Assembly (NCBI RefSeq): GCF_000767465.1
Contig: NZ_CP009291.1
Coordinates: forward strand, 3,266,501-3,330,500
Length of the DNA: 64,000 nt
Source of the DNA: Novosphingobium pentaromativorans US6-1
GTDB lineage: Bacteria > Pseudomonadota > Alphaproteobacteria > Sphingomonadales > Sphingomonadaceae
Reading direction: 5' to 3'
Both the position numbers and the translations under genes were made by a program. Of this stretch, positions 44,238 through 52,013 are shown one piece after another. The notes under the pieces were generated by a model, which saw nothing but the letters and a program-made list of their open reading frames with translations, searched no databases and had not been told where the DNA came from. The number at the start of each line of letters is the position of its first letter. Position 1 is the stretch's first letter.

Positions 44238-45576
44238 AACTGCGGCGCGTCAGGCGCGGCAGGACGATAATCTGGCCGATCGCGCGAACGACGAAGAACA
44301 GCGTGAAGGCCAGCCACAGGCCATGGTTGCCCAATGGGTGGAGCAGCCAGATCAGGACGCCGTAGACCGCCATGGCCACGGCCATCGTTCCCAGCATCGC
44401 ACGCGTCCATCCTGCGCCGACGAACACACCGTCAAGGACGAACGAGGCGACGCCCAGTAGCGGCAGCAGCGCTACCCAGAAGACATAGGTTCCGGTTTCG
44501 GCGATGACGGCGCTGTCGGTGCTGAAGCGGGCTGCCAGCCATGGGCCGCCCAGCAGGTAGGCAAGGCTCAGAACCAGCCCGGTAACAGTGCCCCAGAGCA
44601 GGGCGTTGCGCACTGTGGCGGTGAAGTGCTTGCGATTGCTTGCCCCGATGGCCTCGCCGCACAGGACCTGCGATGCATTCTCGAAACCGTCGAGCAGCAG
44701 GGTGGACAGCATGAAGAGCTGGAACAGGATGCCATTGCCGGCCAGCGTGACAGCCCCTTGCTGGGCCCCGCTTCGCGCGAATACGAGGATGGCCGCGTTG
44801 AGCAGCAGGGTGCGGGCGAACAGGTCGCGGTTGAGCGCGAAGAGGCGCAGCAGCGCATGCCGTCTCCACGTCATTCGTCGAGTGAATGCCGCCCACGCCT
44901 CTCTCGAGGCGGGCTGGCGCAGCACGATTGCTGCCAGGAGGGCGAACTTGAGCGCTTCCGAACTCAGCGTGGCCGCCGCGACACCGGCTACGCCCCACTC
45001 TGCAACAAGCACGAGCAGCAGGTCGAGCGCGATGTGCACGACATTGGCGGTGATCTCGACGACCAGGATATGCCGCACCATGCGTTGTCCGATCAGCCAG
45101 CCCACCAGCACGCAGTTGGCGAGCCAGATCGGTCCGGCCCAGTAGCGTATCGCGATATAGTCACGGGCGCCTTCGCGGACCTGGCCGGAGGCTTCGAGCA
45201 GATCGAGGCCCAGTGGAATGACCAGATGCATCGTCGCCAGCAGCAGCGCTCCGATGCCCAGTGAAACGGCTAGCGCGCGCACGAGCGTTTCGGCTTGCTC
45301 GGCGCGGTCGCCCCGTCCGGCGCTCTGCGCGGTCAGCGCGACAGTGCTGGTGCGCAGGAAGTTGAAGACGTTGAGCAACGCCATCATGTACTTTGCGCCA
45401 AGTTCGACTGCGCCTTGCGCCGGGGCATCGCCCAGGCGCCCGATCGCCCACATGTCGGCGAGCCCGAAGAGCGCGGTTGCGACATTGGTCAGCATCGCGG
45501 GCAGGGCAATGGTCCAGAGCAGGCGCGTCGTACTCGGTTCGGGCGCAGTGGGGTGGGGTGAAATTTTTGTCGTCAT
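44218..45576 (-). CDS. MATE-family multidrug exporter
   Basis: A 452-residue transporter with twelve membrane segments in two similar halves. Landmarks are IALPAMLTNVATALFGLADMWAIGRLG at the first helix and FDGF/ENASQVLCGEAIG-type text (LDGFENASQVLCGEAIGA) in the second half, typical of the DinF branch. It probably exports drugs or metabolites against H+ or Na+. The start is uncertain: ATG 45576 or 45588, neither with a strong ribosome site. Confidence 0.88.
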   Translation of the reverse strand: MTTKISPHPTAPEPSTTRLLWTIALPAMLTNVATALFGLADMWAIGRLGDAPAQGAVELGAKYMMALLNVFNFLRTSTVALTAQSAGRGDRAEQAETLVRALAVSLGIGALLLATMHLVIPLGLDLLEASGQVREGARDYIAIRYWAGPIWLANCVLVGWLIGQRMVRHILVVEITANVVHIALDLLLVLVAEWGVAGVAAATLSSEALKFALLAAIVLRQPASREAWAAFTRRMTWRRHALLRLFALNRDLFARTLLLNAAILVFARSGAQQGAVTLAGNGILFQLFMLSTLLLDGFENASQVLCGEAIGASNRKHFTATVRNALLWGTVTGLVLSLAYLLGGPWLAARFSTDSAVIAETGTYVFWVALLPLLGVASFVLDGVFVGAGWTRAMLGTMAVAMAVYGVLIWLLHPLGNHGLWLAFTLFFVVRAIGQIIVLPRLTRRSFSCDGK

Positions 45577-45752
45577 GGGCGGTGCCATTGCGCTTCAACC
45601 GGCATGTAGCTGCTCGTTCGGGTGGAATGACGTGCAAGGGCCGCCGAATCAGACAACGGTGTCATATATTCGGACATAAATTTCGCATTCGCAGCAATTA
45701 TCGGAAACTCAATGCTGCATTTGCACATCGGGTGGCTCGCGAATTGTCGAGT

Positions 45753-45781
45753 GAACAAGAAAAATGCGCCCGAAGGCGCAT
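45753..45781 (-). terminator. UUCG-loop terminator on the minus strand
   Basis: On the minus strand ATGCGCC-TTCG-GGCGCAT forms a perfect 7-bp stem with a UUCG tetraloop, followed directly by TTTTCTTGTT. No protein gene ends upstream of it on that strand, so it probably ends a non-coding RNA. Confidence 0.75.
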
Positions 45782-45919
45782 GATTCTCTTGTAATTTTCG
45801 CTAATGGGCGTCTTATTGCAACTGCGAGATATCGGCGCGCCGGAGAGGGCCTAAACTCTCCCCGGCGCGCTCTCTCCCAACGCCGGTAAGGTCGGTGAGG
45901 ACCTTTCGCGTTCATATTG
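45755..45919 (-). ncRNA. Candidate small RNA of about 165 nt
   Basis: Its 3' end is set by the UUCG-loop terminator. Inside lies a strong hairpin (45835-45870: nine perfect GC-rich pairs, then four more across a 2-nt bulge). A TATAAA at 45931-45926 on the minus strand is a possible -10, but no good -35 is seen, so the 5' end is a guess. No known RNA family is recognised, and no coding frame with a ribosome site occurs in it. Confidence 0.35.
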
Positions 45920-46015
45920 CAGAAATTTATATGCCGCGCAAAGGTTGAATTACACGATATGCTGCGCAGCATCTTCGCGCCGTCGTCTTATCATGCATGA
46001 GGTCTCGTCGTGGCG

Positions 46016-46041
46016 CCTCCTCGTGCGGCCTCCTCGTGCGG
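46016..46041. repeat. Tandem pair of 13-mers with CCTCCTC core
   Basis: Two perfect copies of CCTCCTCGTGCGG in tandem, with a partial third copy (CCTCGTC) after them. CCTCCTC resembles the anti-Shine-Dalgarno sequence. Confidence 0.6.
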
Positions 46042-46537
46042 CCTCGTCCAGGCAGCTTGTTCCGATTTCGCCGGGACAGGTCCTTGCCACCTGCGTCAAG
46101 GTCGCCGTTCGTTAACCAGATTGCTCGGGATCGGATGACGATGCCCTTTCGCCGCCTGGGTCGGGGTGGGATGATCGCGATAATCGAAAAGAGCGGGAGA
46201 AAGGCGATGGCGGAAGGGACGGAGCCGGAGGCGGAAAGGACATGGTGGGCAATCAGCGTGAAGGACGCGGCGCAATCCGGCGGCGGGACGAAAGGGAAGC
46301 AAGGGTGCGGGGGCATAGGGCGGGCTGGCAGGCGTTCGCCGAAGCGTGGCGGCATGACGCTTTCGATGCATGGTCGCTCGGGCCGGTCGATCTTCCAGCT
46401 GGACCTGCAGCTACAGGGGCGCGGTGGCGCGGCTTAGCTGGGTGCGGTGGTCTTCCGTGCGGATCGCCTTGCGCCCAGCGGCCTGTCGGATCGCATGCAG
46501 GCCATGAAGGCCGAGCCCGATCAATCCGCGAGATCTC

Positions 46538-47467
46538 TCAGATGGCGGCGACCTGATCCAGCAGGCGTTCGATGTCCCGGGGATGGGCAAGGCCCGCGCC
46601 GGCCCGCAGCACGGCTGCCGATCCTGCGGCCAGGCCAAGGCGGAAGGCCTCGGTGTCGCTCTGCCCGCTCGCGAGGGCGAAGATCATTCCGGCGACGAAG
46701 CTGTCCCCGGCGCCAACGGCACTGGCAGCTTCGATAGATACAGCCGGCAGCGCGACGGTTCCTTCCTTGCGGGCCAGCACGGCTCCATCATGCCCCATCG
46801 TAACGGCGACGAGACGGGCCTTGCCCGCCTCGACGATGCCCATGGCGGCTTCCTCGATGGCCTCCGCGGTTTTAAGTGGGCGGCCGATGTACGACTGCAA
46901 TTCGCCCAGGCTGGGTTTGAGCAGGGCGAGGCCGCCCGCCTCGATCCCGGCGGCAAGGGCCTTGCCCGAACTGTCGAGAACGATTTCCATGCCGCGCGGA
47001 CGCAGCAGCTCCGAGATCCTGGCGTAATAGTCGTCAGGCACGCCCGGTGGGAGCGATCCGCTCAACACCATGTAATCGCACTGCGCTTCGCCCAGCTGTT
47101 CGAGGCAGGAGCGCCATTCGCTTTCGGCGATCTGGGGGCCTTGGGGCACGAAGCGGTATTCCTTGCCCGTCTCGTGCTCGAACACGGCGGAGGCGATGCG
47201 CGTTGGCCCGGCGATGGGAATTCGGGTGCGCACCAGTTGGTGGCGGTCAATCAGGCCATCGAGAGCCGGGCCGGTGGCGCCGCCGGAGAGGTAGTAGCAG
47301 CGCGCATTCCCGCCGAGCCTGGCGAAGACCCGCGCCACGTTGATGCCGCCGCCACCCGGCGCGTACCACTCGTTGTCGGTGCGCATCTTGTGCGTATGGC
47401 GCATCTGGCCGACGTCATAGGATACGTCGATGGTGGGATTCATCGTCAGCGTGGCGATGCTTTTCAT
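46538..47467 (-). CDS. PfkB-family sugar kinase (1-/6-phosphofructokinase type)
   Basis: A 309-residue ribokinase-fold kinase. The N-terminal signature is GGGGINVARVFARLGG and the C-terminal one, with the catalytic Asp, is ASAVGAGDSFVAGMI. The start TLTMNPTIDVSYDV is typical of the phosphofructokinase/tagatose kinase branch. It would phosphorylate fructose 6-phosphate or a related sugar phosphate. A strong ribosome site (AAGGAGG) precedes ATG 47467. Its neighbour is unrelated, so the exact substrate stays open. Confidence 0.88.
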   Translation of the reverse strand: MKSIATLTMNPTIDVSYDVGQMRHTHKMRTDNEWYAPGGGGINVARVFARLGGNARCYYLSGGATGPALDGLIDRHQLVRTRIPIAGPTRIASAVFEHETGKEYRFVPQGPQIAESEWRSCLEQLGEAQCDYMVLSGSLPPGVPDDYYARISELLRPRGMEIVLDSSGKALAAGIEAGGLALLKPSLGELQSYIGRPLKTAEAIEEAAMGIVEAGKARLVAVTMGHDGAVLARKEGTVALPAVSIEAASAVGAGDSFVAGMIFALASGQSDTEAFRLGLAAGSAAVLRAGAGLAHPRDIERLLDQVAAI

Positions 47468-47595
47468 CTCGCGGCCTCCTTGCCTTGCCTGACAGACAAA
47501 CTCGCGCGGCTACCCTTCGGGTTCCATGCGTTCCGTCAAATCGGCAAGACAATCAAGGGCGAATGCCCCTGCGCCGGCCCGGTACAGGGAAGCGA

Positions 47596-49695
47596 TCAGG
47601 CCGCGTCAAGTTGCTGTGTGACCGCAAGGGCGTAAGCCGGTTCGGCCCGGCCGAAGAGAAAGCCCTGTCCCTGCACGCAGCCTTCGCTGCGCAAGTAGTC
47701 GCGTTCGATTTCCCGCTCGATTCCTTCTGCGGCAACCGTCAACCCGAGGCTGCGGCCAAGACCGATCACGGCGCGGATGACTGCCCGCGAATTGGTTTCT
47801 TCGTGCAGGCTGAGCACGAAGGACTTGTCGATCTTGATCTTGGTGAACGGATAATTGAGCAGGTAGCTGAGCGACGAATAGCCGGTCCCGAAATCGTCCA
47901 GCGAGATGCCGATGCCGAAGGCGCGCAAGTTGCGGATGATGGCGGCCGGGCGCGGGCCTTTTTCCATCAGCACTGCCTCGGTGATTTCCAGTTCGAGCCG
48001 TTCGGCGGGCAGGCCGGAAGCCGACAGGGCGTTGATGACCGTGCTGAGCAGGTTGCCGTTGCGGAATTGCAGCGGCGAGACGTTGACCGAGAGCTTGACG
48101 TCATGGGGCCATCGCATCGCCTCGGTGCAGGCGGTCTGCAGCACGAAGCGCCCAACCTGATCGATCAGGCCCATTTCCTCGGCCAGCGGAACGAAGATCT
48201 CGGGAGAGACGCTGCCGCGCTCGGCGTGGTTCCAGCGAGCCAGCGCTTCGTAGCATTCGATCGCACCGCTTTCGAGATTGACCAGCGGCTGGTAGAAGAC
48301 GTCCAGTTCCCCGTTGCGCACGGCTTTGCGGAAGTCTTTCTCCAGCTTGTTCTTTTCCTGCGCCGCATGGTCCATCTGCGCTTCGAAGCTGCGGCAGCTC
48401 CCGCGCCTGTCTCCCTTGGCGGCGTAAAGCGCAAGATCGGCAAAGCGAAGCAGCGTTTCAGGATCGCTGCTGTCGATGGGGGCACTGGCGAAGCCGACAG
48501 TGGCGCCGATATGGATCATGTTTCCCTTCACGTAGAAGGGTTCGGACAACGTGGTGATGATCGCGCGGCCGACCAGCTCGGTCTGCGTCGGGCTGGAACG
48601 GCGGAAGATAACCGCGAACTCGTCACCGCCGATGCGGCACAGCAGGGCATCGGGCGGGATCAGCTCGCGCATGCGCATGGCTGCCTCGGTCAGCAGCAGG
48701 TCGCCGAACTGGTGGCCATAGGTATCGTTGACGGCCTTGAAGTGGTCGAGATCGACAAGTGCGATCGTTACCGTTTCGCCGCGGCGCGCGCGGTTGAGGG
48801 CGTCGCGTAATTGCTCGCGGCAGTGGGCGCGATTGGCCAGGCCGGTCAACTCGTCGTGACGCGCCATGTGCTCCATGCGCTGTTCGATGCGGCGGCGCTC
48901 GGTGACGTCGAAGATCGAGACGATCGTGGCAGCATAGCCTTCCATTTGCGAAAGGCGGGTCGAAATGACTGCTTCCACGGCGTCCCCGTCGCGGCGCAGC
49001 ATCTGCCAGCACTCGTTCGTGTCCGGGCAGTCGGCAGCGAGCATGGCCTCGGCCTCGGCGCGCGTGGCAGCCGGAAACAGGGCGGCTATCGGCATTCCTG
49101 CCATTTCGCTGGTTTCGTAGCCGAAGAAGGCGCAGGCGGCTTCGTTAGCAGAGCGGATCTCGCCCCGGTTCACGTCGCACACCAGGGTGGCGATGGGATT
49201 GCGTTCGAAGAGCAGGCGGAAGGTTTCTTCCTTCTGCTTGAGATCGGTGATGTCGACGCGGATGCCGATGGTCCCGCCATCGCCGGTCTTGCGCTCCTCG
49301 ATCATGATGCAGCGGCCGTTGGAGAGACGCTGTTCGTGACGAATGCCGGGCTTGTGCATCAGCGAAAGGCGATGCGCGAGCCATTCCTCCTCGCGCCCGG
49401 CAGCCTCGGGATAATCCCCGCGCTCGATGCCGACGCGCAAGGTGTCCTCCAGCTTCACCCCAGGTTCGAGAAGATCCGCAGAGCGCGAATAGATCTCGGC
49501 GTACTGGCGGTTCCACAGGACGTAACGGCCTTCCGCGTCGAGGAAGACGATCCCCTCCGGCAAGACCTCGATCGCTTCACGCAGCCGTCGTTCCGCAAGC
49601 GAAGCCGCCTGCAGCGCATGCTCCAGCGAAGACTGTGCCTGCTCCTGGGCAGGCTCGCCGCTTTGCACTTGGTAAACCCCCACAGTCCCTTGCAC
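47596..49695 (-). CDS. PAS-PAS-GGDEF-EAL cyclic-di-GMP signalling protein
   Basis: A 699-residue soluble protein. Two PAS domains (about 35-160 and 165-285), a GGDEF domain with the intact motif RIGGDEFAVIF (about 370), and an EAL domain with ECYEALARW, DDFGTGYSSLSYL and AEGIE intact. Both synthesis and breakdown of cyclic-di-GMP are therefore possible; the balance is probably set by the PAS domains. No ATG lies near the start; GTG 49695 or GTG 49683 (after AAGGGACT) are candidates, so the start is uncertain. Confidence 0.92.
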   Translation of the reverse strand: MQGTVGVYQVQSGEPAQEQAQSSLEHALQAASLAERRLREAIEVLPEGIVFLDAEGRYVLWNRQYAEIYSRSADLLEPGVKLEDTLRVGIERGDYPEAAGREEEWLAHRLSLMHKPGIRHEQRLSNGRCIMIEERKTGDGGTIGIRVDITDLKQKEETFRLLFERNPIATLVCDVNRGEIRSANEAACAFFGYETSEMAGMPIAALFPAATRAEAEAMLAADCPDTNECWQMLRRDGDAVEAVISTRLSQMEGYAATIVSIFDVTERRRIEQRMEHMARHDELTGLANRAHCREQLRDALNRARRGETVTIALVDLDHFKAVNDTYGHQFGDLLLTEAAMRMRELIPPDALLCRIGGDEFAVIFRRSSPTQTELVGRAIITTLSEPFYVKGNMIHIGATVGFASAPIDSSDPETLLRFADLALYAAKGDRRGSCRSFEAQMDHAAQEKNKLEKDFRKAVRNGELDVFYQPLVNLESGAIECYEALARWNHAERGSVSPEIFVPLAEEMGLIDQVGRFVLQTACTEAMRWPHDVKLSVNVSPLQFRNGNLLSTVINALSASGLPAERLELEITEAVLMEKGPRPAAIIRNLRAFGIGISLDDFGTGYSSLSYLLNYPFTKIKIDKSFVLSLHEETNSRAVIRAVIGLGRSLGLTVAAEGIEREIERDYLRSEGCVQGQGFLFGRAEPAYALAVTQQLDAA

Positions 49696-49848
49696 GACCC
49701 CAGTGCCGGGAACGCTATCTGGCAGAGGTTAATTTTCTCATCATAACAAGAGGAAGGCAGGATTTCGTCGGCCCGGTCCGCAGTCTTGCCGCGCAATTGT
49801 GCCGGATTCGAGTAATTGCCGCGTCAAATCCGCGCAAGTTCCTCAAGG

Positions 49849-49886
49849 CAAAAAGAAATGGCCCGTCGCGCAAAAGGCGACGGGCC
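49849..49886 (-). terminator. Terminator of the isocitrate lyase operon
   Basis: Stem GGCCCGTCGC/GCGACGGGCC (10 bp) with a 7-nt loop; on the minus strand it is followed by ATTTCTTTTTG. It lies about 70 bases after the small 57-residue gene. Confidence 0.8.
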
Positions 49887-49957
49887 AAGCTTTCCTCCCC
49901 AGGAAAACATAACGGTGATTCGGTCGGCGCTTGCGCGCGCCGCACCTTTGCTGTGGC

Positions 49958-50131
49958 TCAGCGGCGGGCTGCGCTGCTCAGACGGTGATAGAGGTTCGAG
50001 TACTTCGAGGAGATCGGATCGTCCTCATGTGCCTGAAGGTAGAACAGGACCGCTTCCTGAAGCAGCTGGAAGTCCTGGGTCGAAAGCACGGCGCGCGAGC
50101 GAGCCGGTTCGCAAGTGGTGGTAGTAGTCAT
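49958..50131 (-). CDS. Small conserved-looking protein downstream of isocitrate lyase
   Basis: A 57-residue protein: a Thr-rich start (MTTTTTCEPARSR), then LSTQDFQLLQEAVLFYLQAHED and a basic end (NLYHRLSSAARR). A near-perfect ribosome site AAAGGAG lies 8 nt before ATG 50131, so it is very probably translated. It follows aceA by 139 bases on the same strand and is closed by a terminator. Function unknown; the longer frame to 50248 has no such site. Confidence 0.75.
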   Translation of the reverse strand: MTTTTTCEPARSRAVLSTQDFQLLQEAVLFYLQAHEDDPISSKYSNLYHRLSSAARR

Positions 50132-50270
50132 CACTGTACTCCTTTCATATCGCTCGTGGGTGCGGATCGGCCCGCGAACTCGTTGTTTCACTGCCCTGTG
50201 CAGCGAACCTGGGTCCCTTGTGACCGGGAAGGGGGTTTCTCCGGCCACAAGGGAGATCGGGACGTTCGCC

Positions 50271-51863
50271 TCAGGCGGCGAACTGATTCATCGTGTTGTG
50301 CTCGCCGCCGGCCTTGAGGGCCGCTTCACCGGCGAAGTATTCCTTGTGGTCGTCGCCGATGTCAGAGCCGGCCATGTTCTGGTGCTTGACGCAGGCGATG
50401 CCCTGGCGGATTTCCTGGCGCTGCACGCTCTTGACGTAACCGAGCATGCCCGCCTCGCCGAAGTATTCCTTGGCCAGGTTGTCGGTCGACAGGGCCGCGG
50501 TGTGGTACGTCGGCAGGGTGATCAGGTGGTGGAAGATGCCCGCCTCGCGCGCCGCGTCCTTCTGGAAGGTGCGGATGCGCTCGTCGGCCTCTGCCGCCAG
50601 ATCGGTGCCGTCGTAGTCGACGCTCATCAGCTTCGCCCGGTCATAGGCCGAGACGTCGCGTCCTGCCGCGCTCCAGGCGTCGAAGACCTGCTGGCGGAAG
50701 TTCAGCGTCCAGTTGAAGCTCGGTGAATTGTTGTAGACCAGCTTGGCATTCGGAATGACTTCGCGGATGCGCGAGACCATGCCGCCGATCTGGCCGATGT
50801 GGGGCTTCTCGGTCTCGATCCAGAGCAGGTCGGCACCGTTCTGCAGCGACTGGATGCAGTCGAGCACGCAGCGGTCCTCGCCGGTTCCGGGACGGAACTG
50901 ATAGAGGTTGCTCGCCAGGCGCTTGGGGCGCATCAACTTGCCGTCGCGGCTGATCAGGACATCGCCGTGGCCGAGCTTCGCGGCATCGACTTCCTCGCAA
51001 TCGAGGAACGCGTTGTACTGGTCGCCGATATCGCCGGCTTCGCGAACGAAGGCGATCTGCTTGGTCAGTCCGGCGCCGAGCGAGTCGGTGCGGGCAACGA
51101 TGACGCCGTCGTCAACGCCCAATTCCATGAAGGCGTAGCGAACCGCGCGGATCTTCGCGATGAAGTCCTCGTGCGGAACCGTGACCTTGCCGTCCTGGTG
51201 GCCGCACTGCTTTTCGTCCGAGACCTGGTTTTCGATCTGGATGCAGCAGGCGCCCGCCTCGATGAACTTCTTGGCGAGGAGGTACGTGGCCTCAGCATTG
51301 CCGAAGCCGGCATCGATGTCGGCGATGATCGGAACGACGTGCGTTTCGTAGTTGTCGATCGCGGCTTCGAGGCGCCTGGCTTCCATTTCGTCGCCGGCGT
51401 CTCGGGCCTTGTCGAGTTCGCGGAACATCATGCCCAGTTCGCGTGCGTCGGCCTGCTTGAGGAAGGTGTAGAGTTCCTCGATGAGGGCCGGGACGGAAGT
51501 CTTCTCGTGCATCGACTGGTCGGGCAGCGGGCCGAACTCGCTGCGCAGGGCGGCAACCATCCAGCCCGAAAGATAGAGGTAGCGGCGCTTGGTCGAGCCG
51601 AAGTGCTTCTTGATGGAAATCATCTTCTGCTGACCGATGAAGCCGTGCCAGCAGCCCAGCGACTGGGTGTAGTTCGCGGGATCTGCGTCATAGGCGGCCA
51701 TGTCCTCGCGCATGATGCGCGCGGTGTAGCGGGCGATGTCGAGGCCGGTGTTGAAGCGGTTCTGCAGGCTCATGCGCGCAACCGATTCGGGCTCGATCCC
51801 GGTCCAGTTGGGTTCGGTGCCGATGGTGCGGCCCGCCTCGATGATCTTCTGCTGGTAGGTCAT
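50271..51863 (-). CDS. aceA: Isocitrate lyase
   Basis: First enzyme of the glyoxylate shunt: isocitrate to glyoxylate and succinate. 530 residues, the longer isocitrate lyase subtype. The catalytic loop is SDEKQCGHQDGK (KKCGH type), metal-binding Asp in IIADIDAGFGN, and NNSPSFNW near the C-terminal lid. It allows growth on acetate and fatty acids. The promoter region is shared with a divergent ScfR/RamB regulator and contains a perfect palindrome. Confidence 0.96.
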   Translation of the reverse strand: MTYQQKIIEAGRTIGTEPNWTGIEPESVARMSLQNRFNTGLDIARYTARIMREDMAAYDADPANYTQSLGCWHGFIGQQKMISIKKHFGSTKRRYLYLSGWMVAALRSEFGPLPDQSMHEKTSVPALIEELYTFLKQADARELGMMFRELDKARDAGDEMEARRLEAAIDNYETHVVPIIADIDAGFGNAEATYLLAKKFIEAGACCIQIENQVSDEKQCGHQDGKVTVPHEDFIAKIRAVRYAFMELGVDDGVIVARTDSLGAGLTKQIAFVREAGDIGDQYNAFLDCEEVDAAKLGHGDVLISRDGKLMRPKRLASNLYQFRPGTGEDRCVLDCIQSLQNGADLLWIETEKPHIGQIGGMVSRIREVIPNAKLVYNNSPSFNWTLNFRQQVFDAWSAAGRDVSAYDRAKLMSVDYDGTDLAAEADERIRTFQKDAAREAGIFHHLITLPTYHTAALSTDNLAKEYFGEAGMLGYVKSVQRQEIRQGIACVKHQNMAGSDIGDDHKEYFAGEAALKAGGEHNTMNQFAA

Positions 51864-51960
51864 GATTCGCTTTTCCCGTAAGCACTGGTGTTGCCGTTCG
51901 ATGGCTCTGAGCTAGGCAGGAATTGCGCCGCGGGAAACGGCCCGCGAAGTGTCGTTGTCA

Positions 51961-51987
51961 AACTTTACAGATTTTCATTGTAAAGTT
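51961..51987. promoter_or_regulatory. Palindrome AACTTTACA-N9-TGTAAAGTT between aceA and its regulator
   Basis: A perfect 9-bp inverted repeat with a 9-nt spacer, 27 bases before the regulator start and about 98 bases before aceA. Its size and place fit an operator for the divergent ScfR/RamB-type protein. Confidence 0.7.
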
Positions 51988-52013
51988 GTGCAGGTCTGAC
52001 AATACTTTCGGAT

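Larger units (their letters stand above)
45577..46537. other. Region of about 950 bases without a convincing protein gene
   Basis: Several open frames exist on both strands, but they overlap each other, use codons unlike the neighbours and lack ribosome sites. The left part (45750-45930) contains a strong minus-strand terminator and a long hairpin and may encode a small RNA. The middle has a tandem 13-mer repeat (46016-46041). The right part (46130-46440) is purine-rich on the plus strand without recognisable content. Confidence 0.55.

Noticed and set aside
45997..46437. 146-codon plus-strand frame and overlapping 104- and 142-codon frames
   Set aside because: Three frames overlap in the same DNA, none with a ribosome site or codon use like the neighbours; no family recognised.
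49985..50015. GGTTCGAGT sequence resembling a tRNA T-arm
   Set aside because: No acceptor stem, D-arm or anticodon arm can be drawn around it, and it lies inside the small gene behind aceA.
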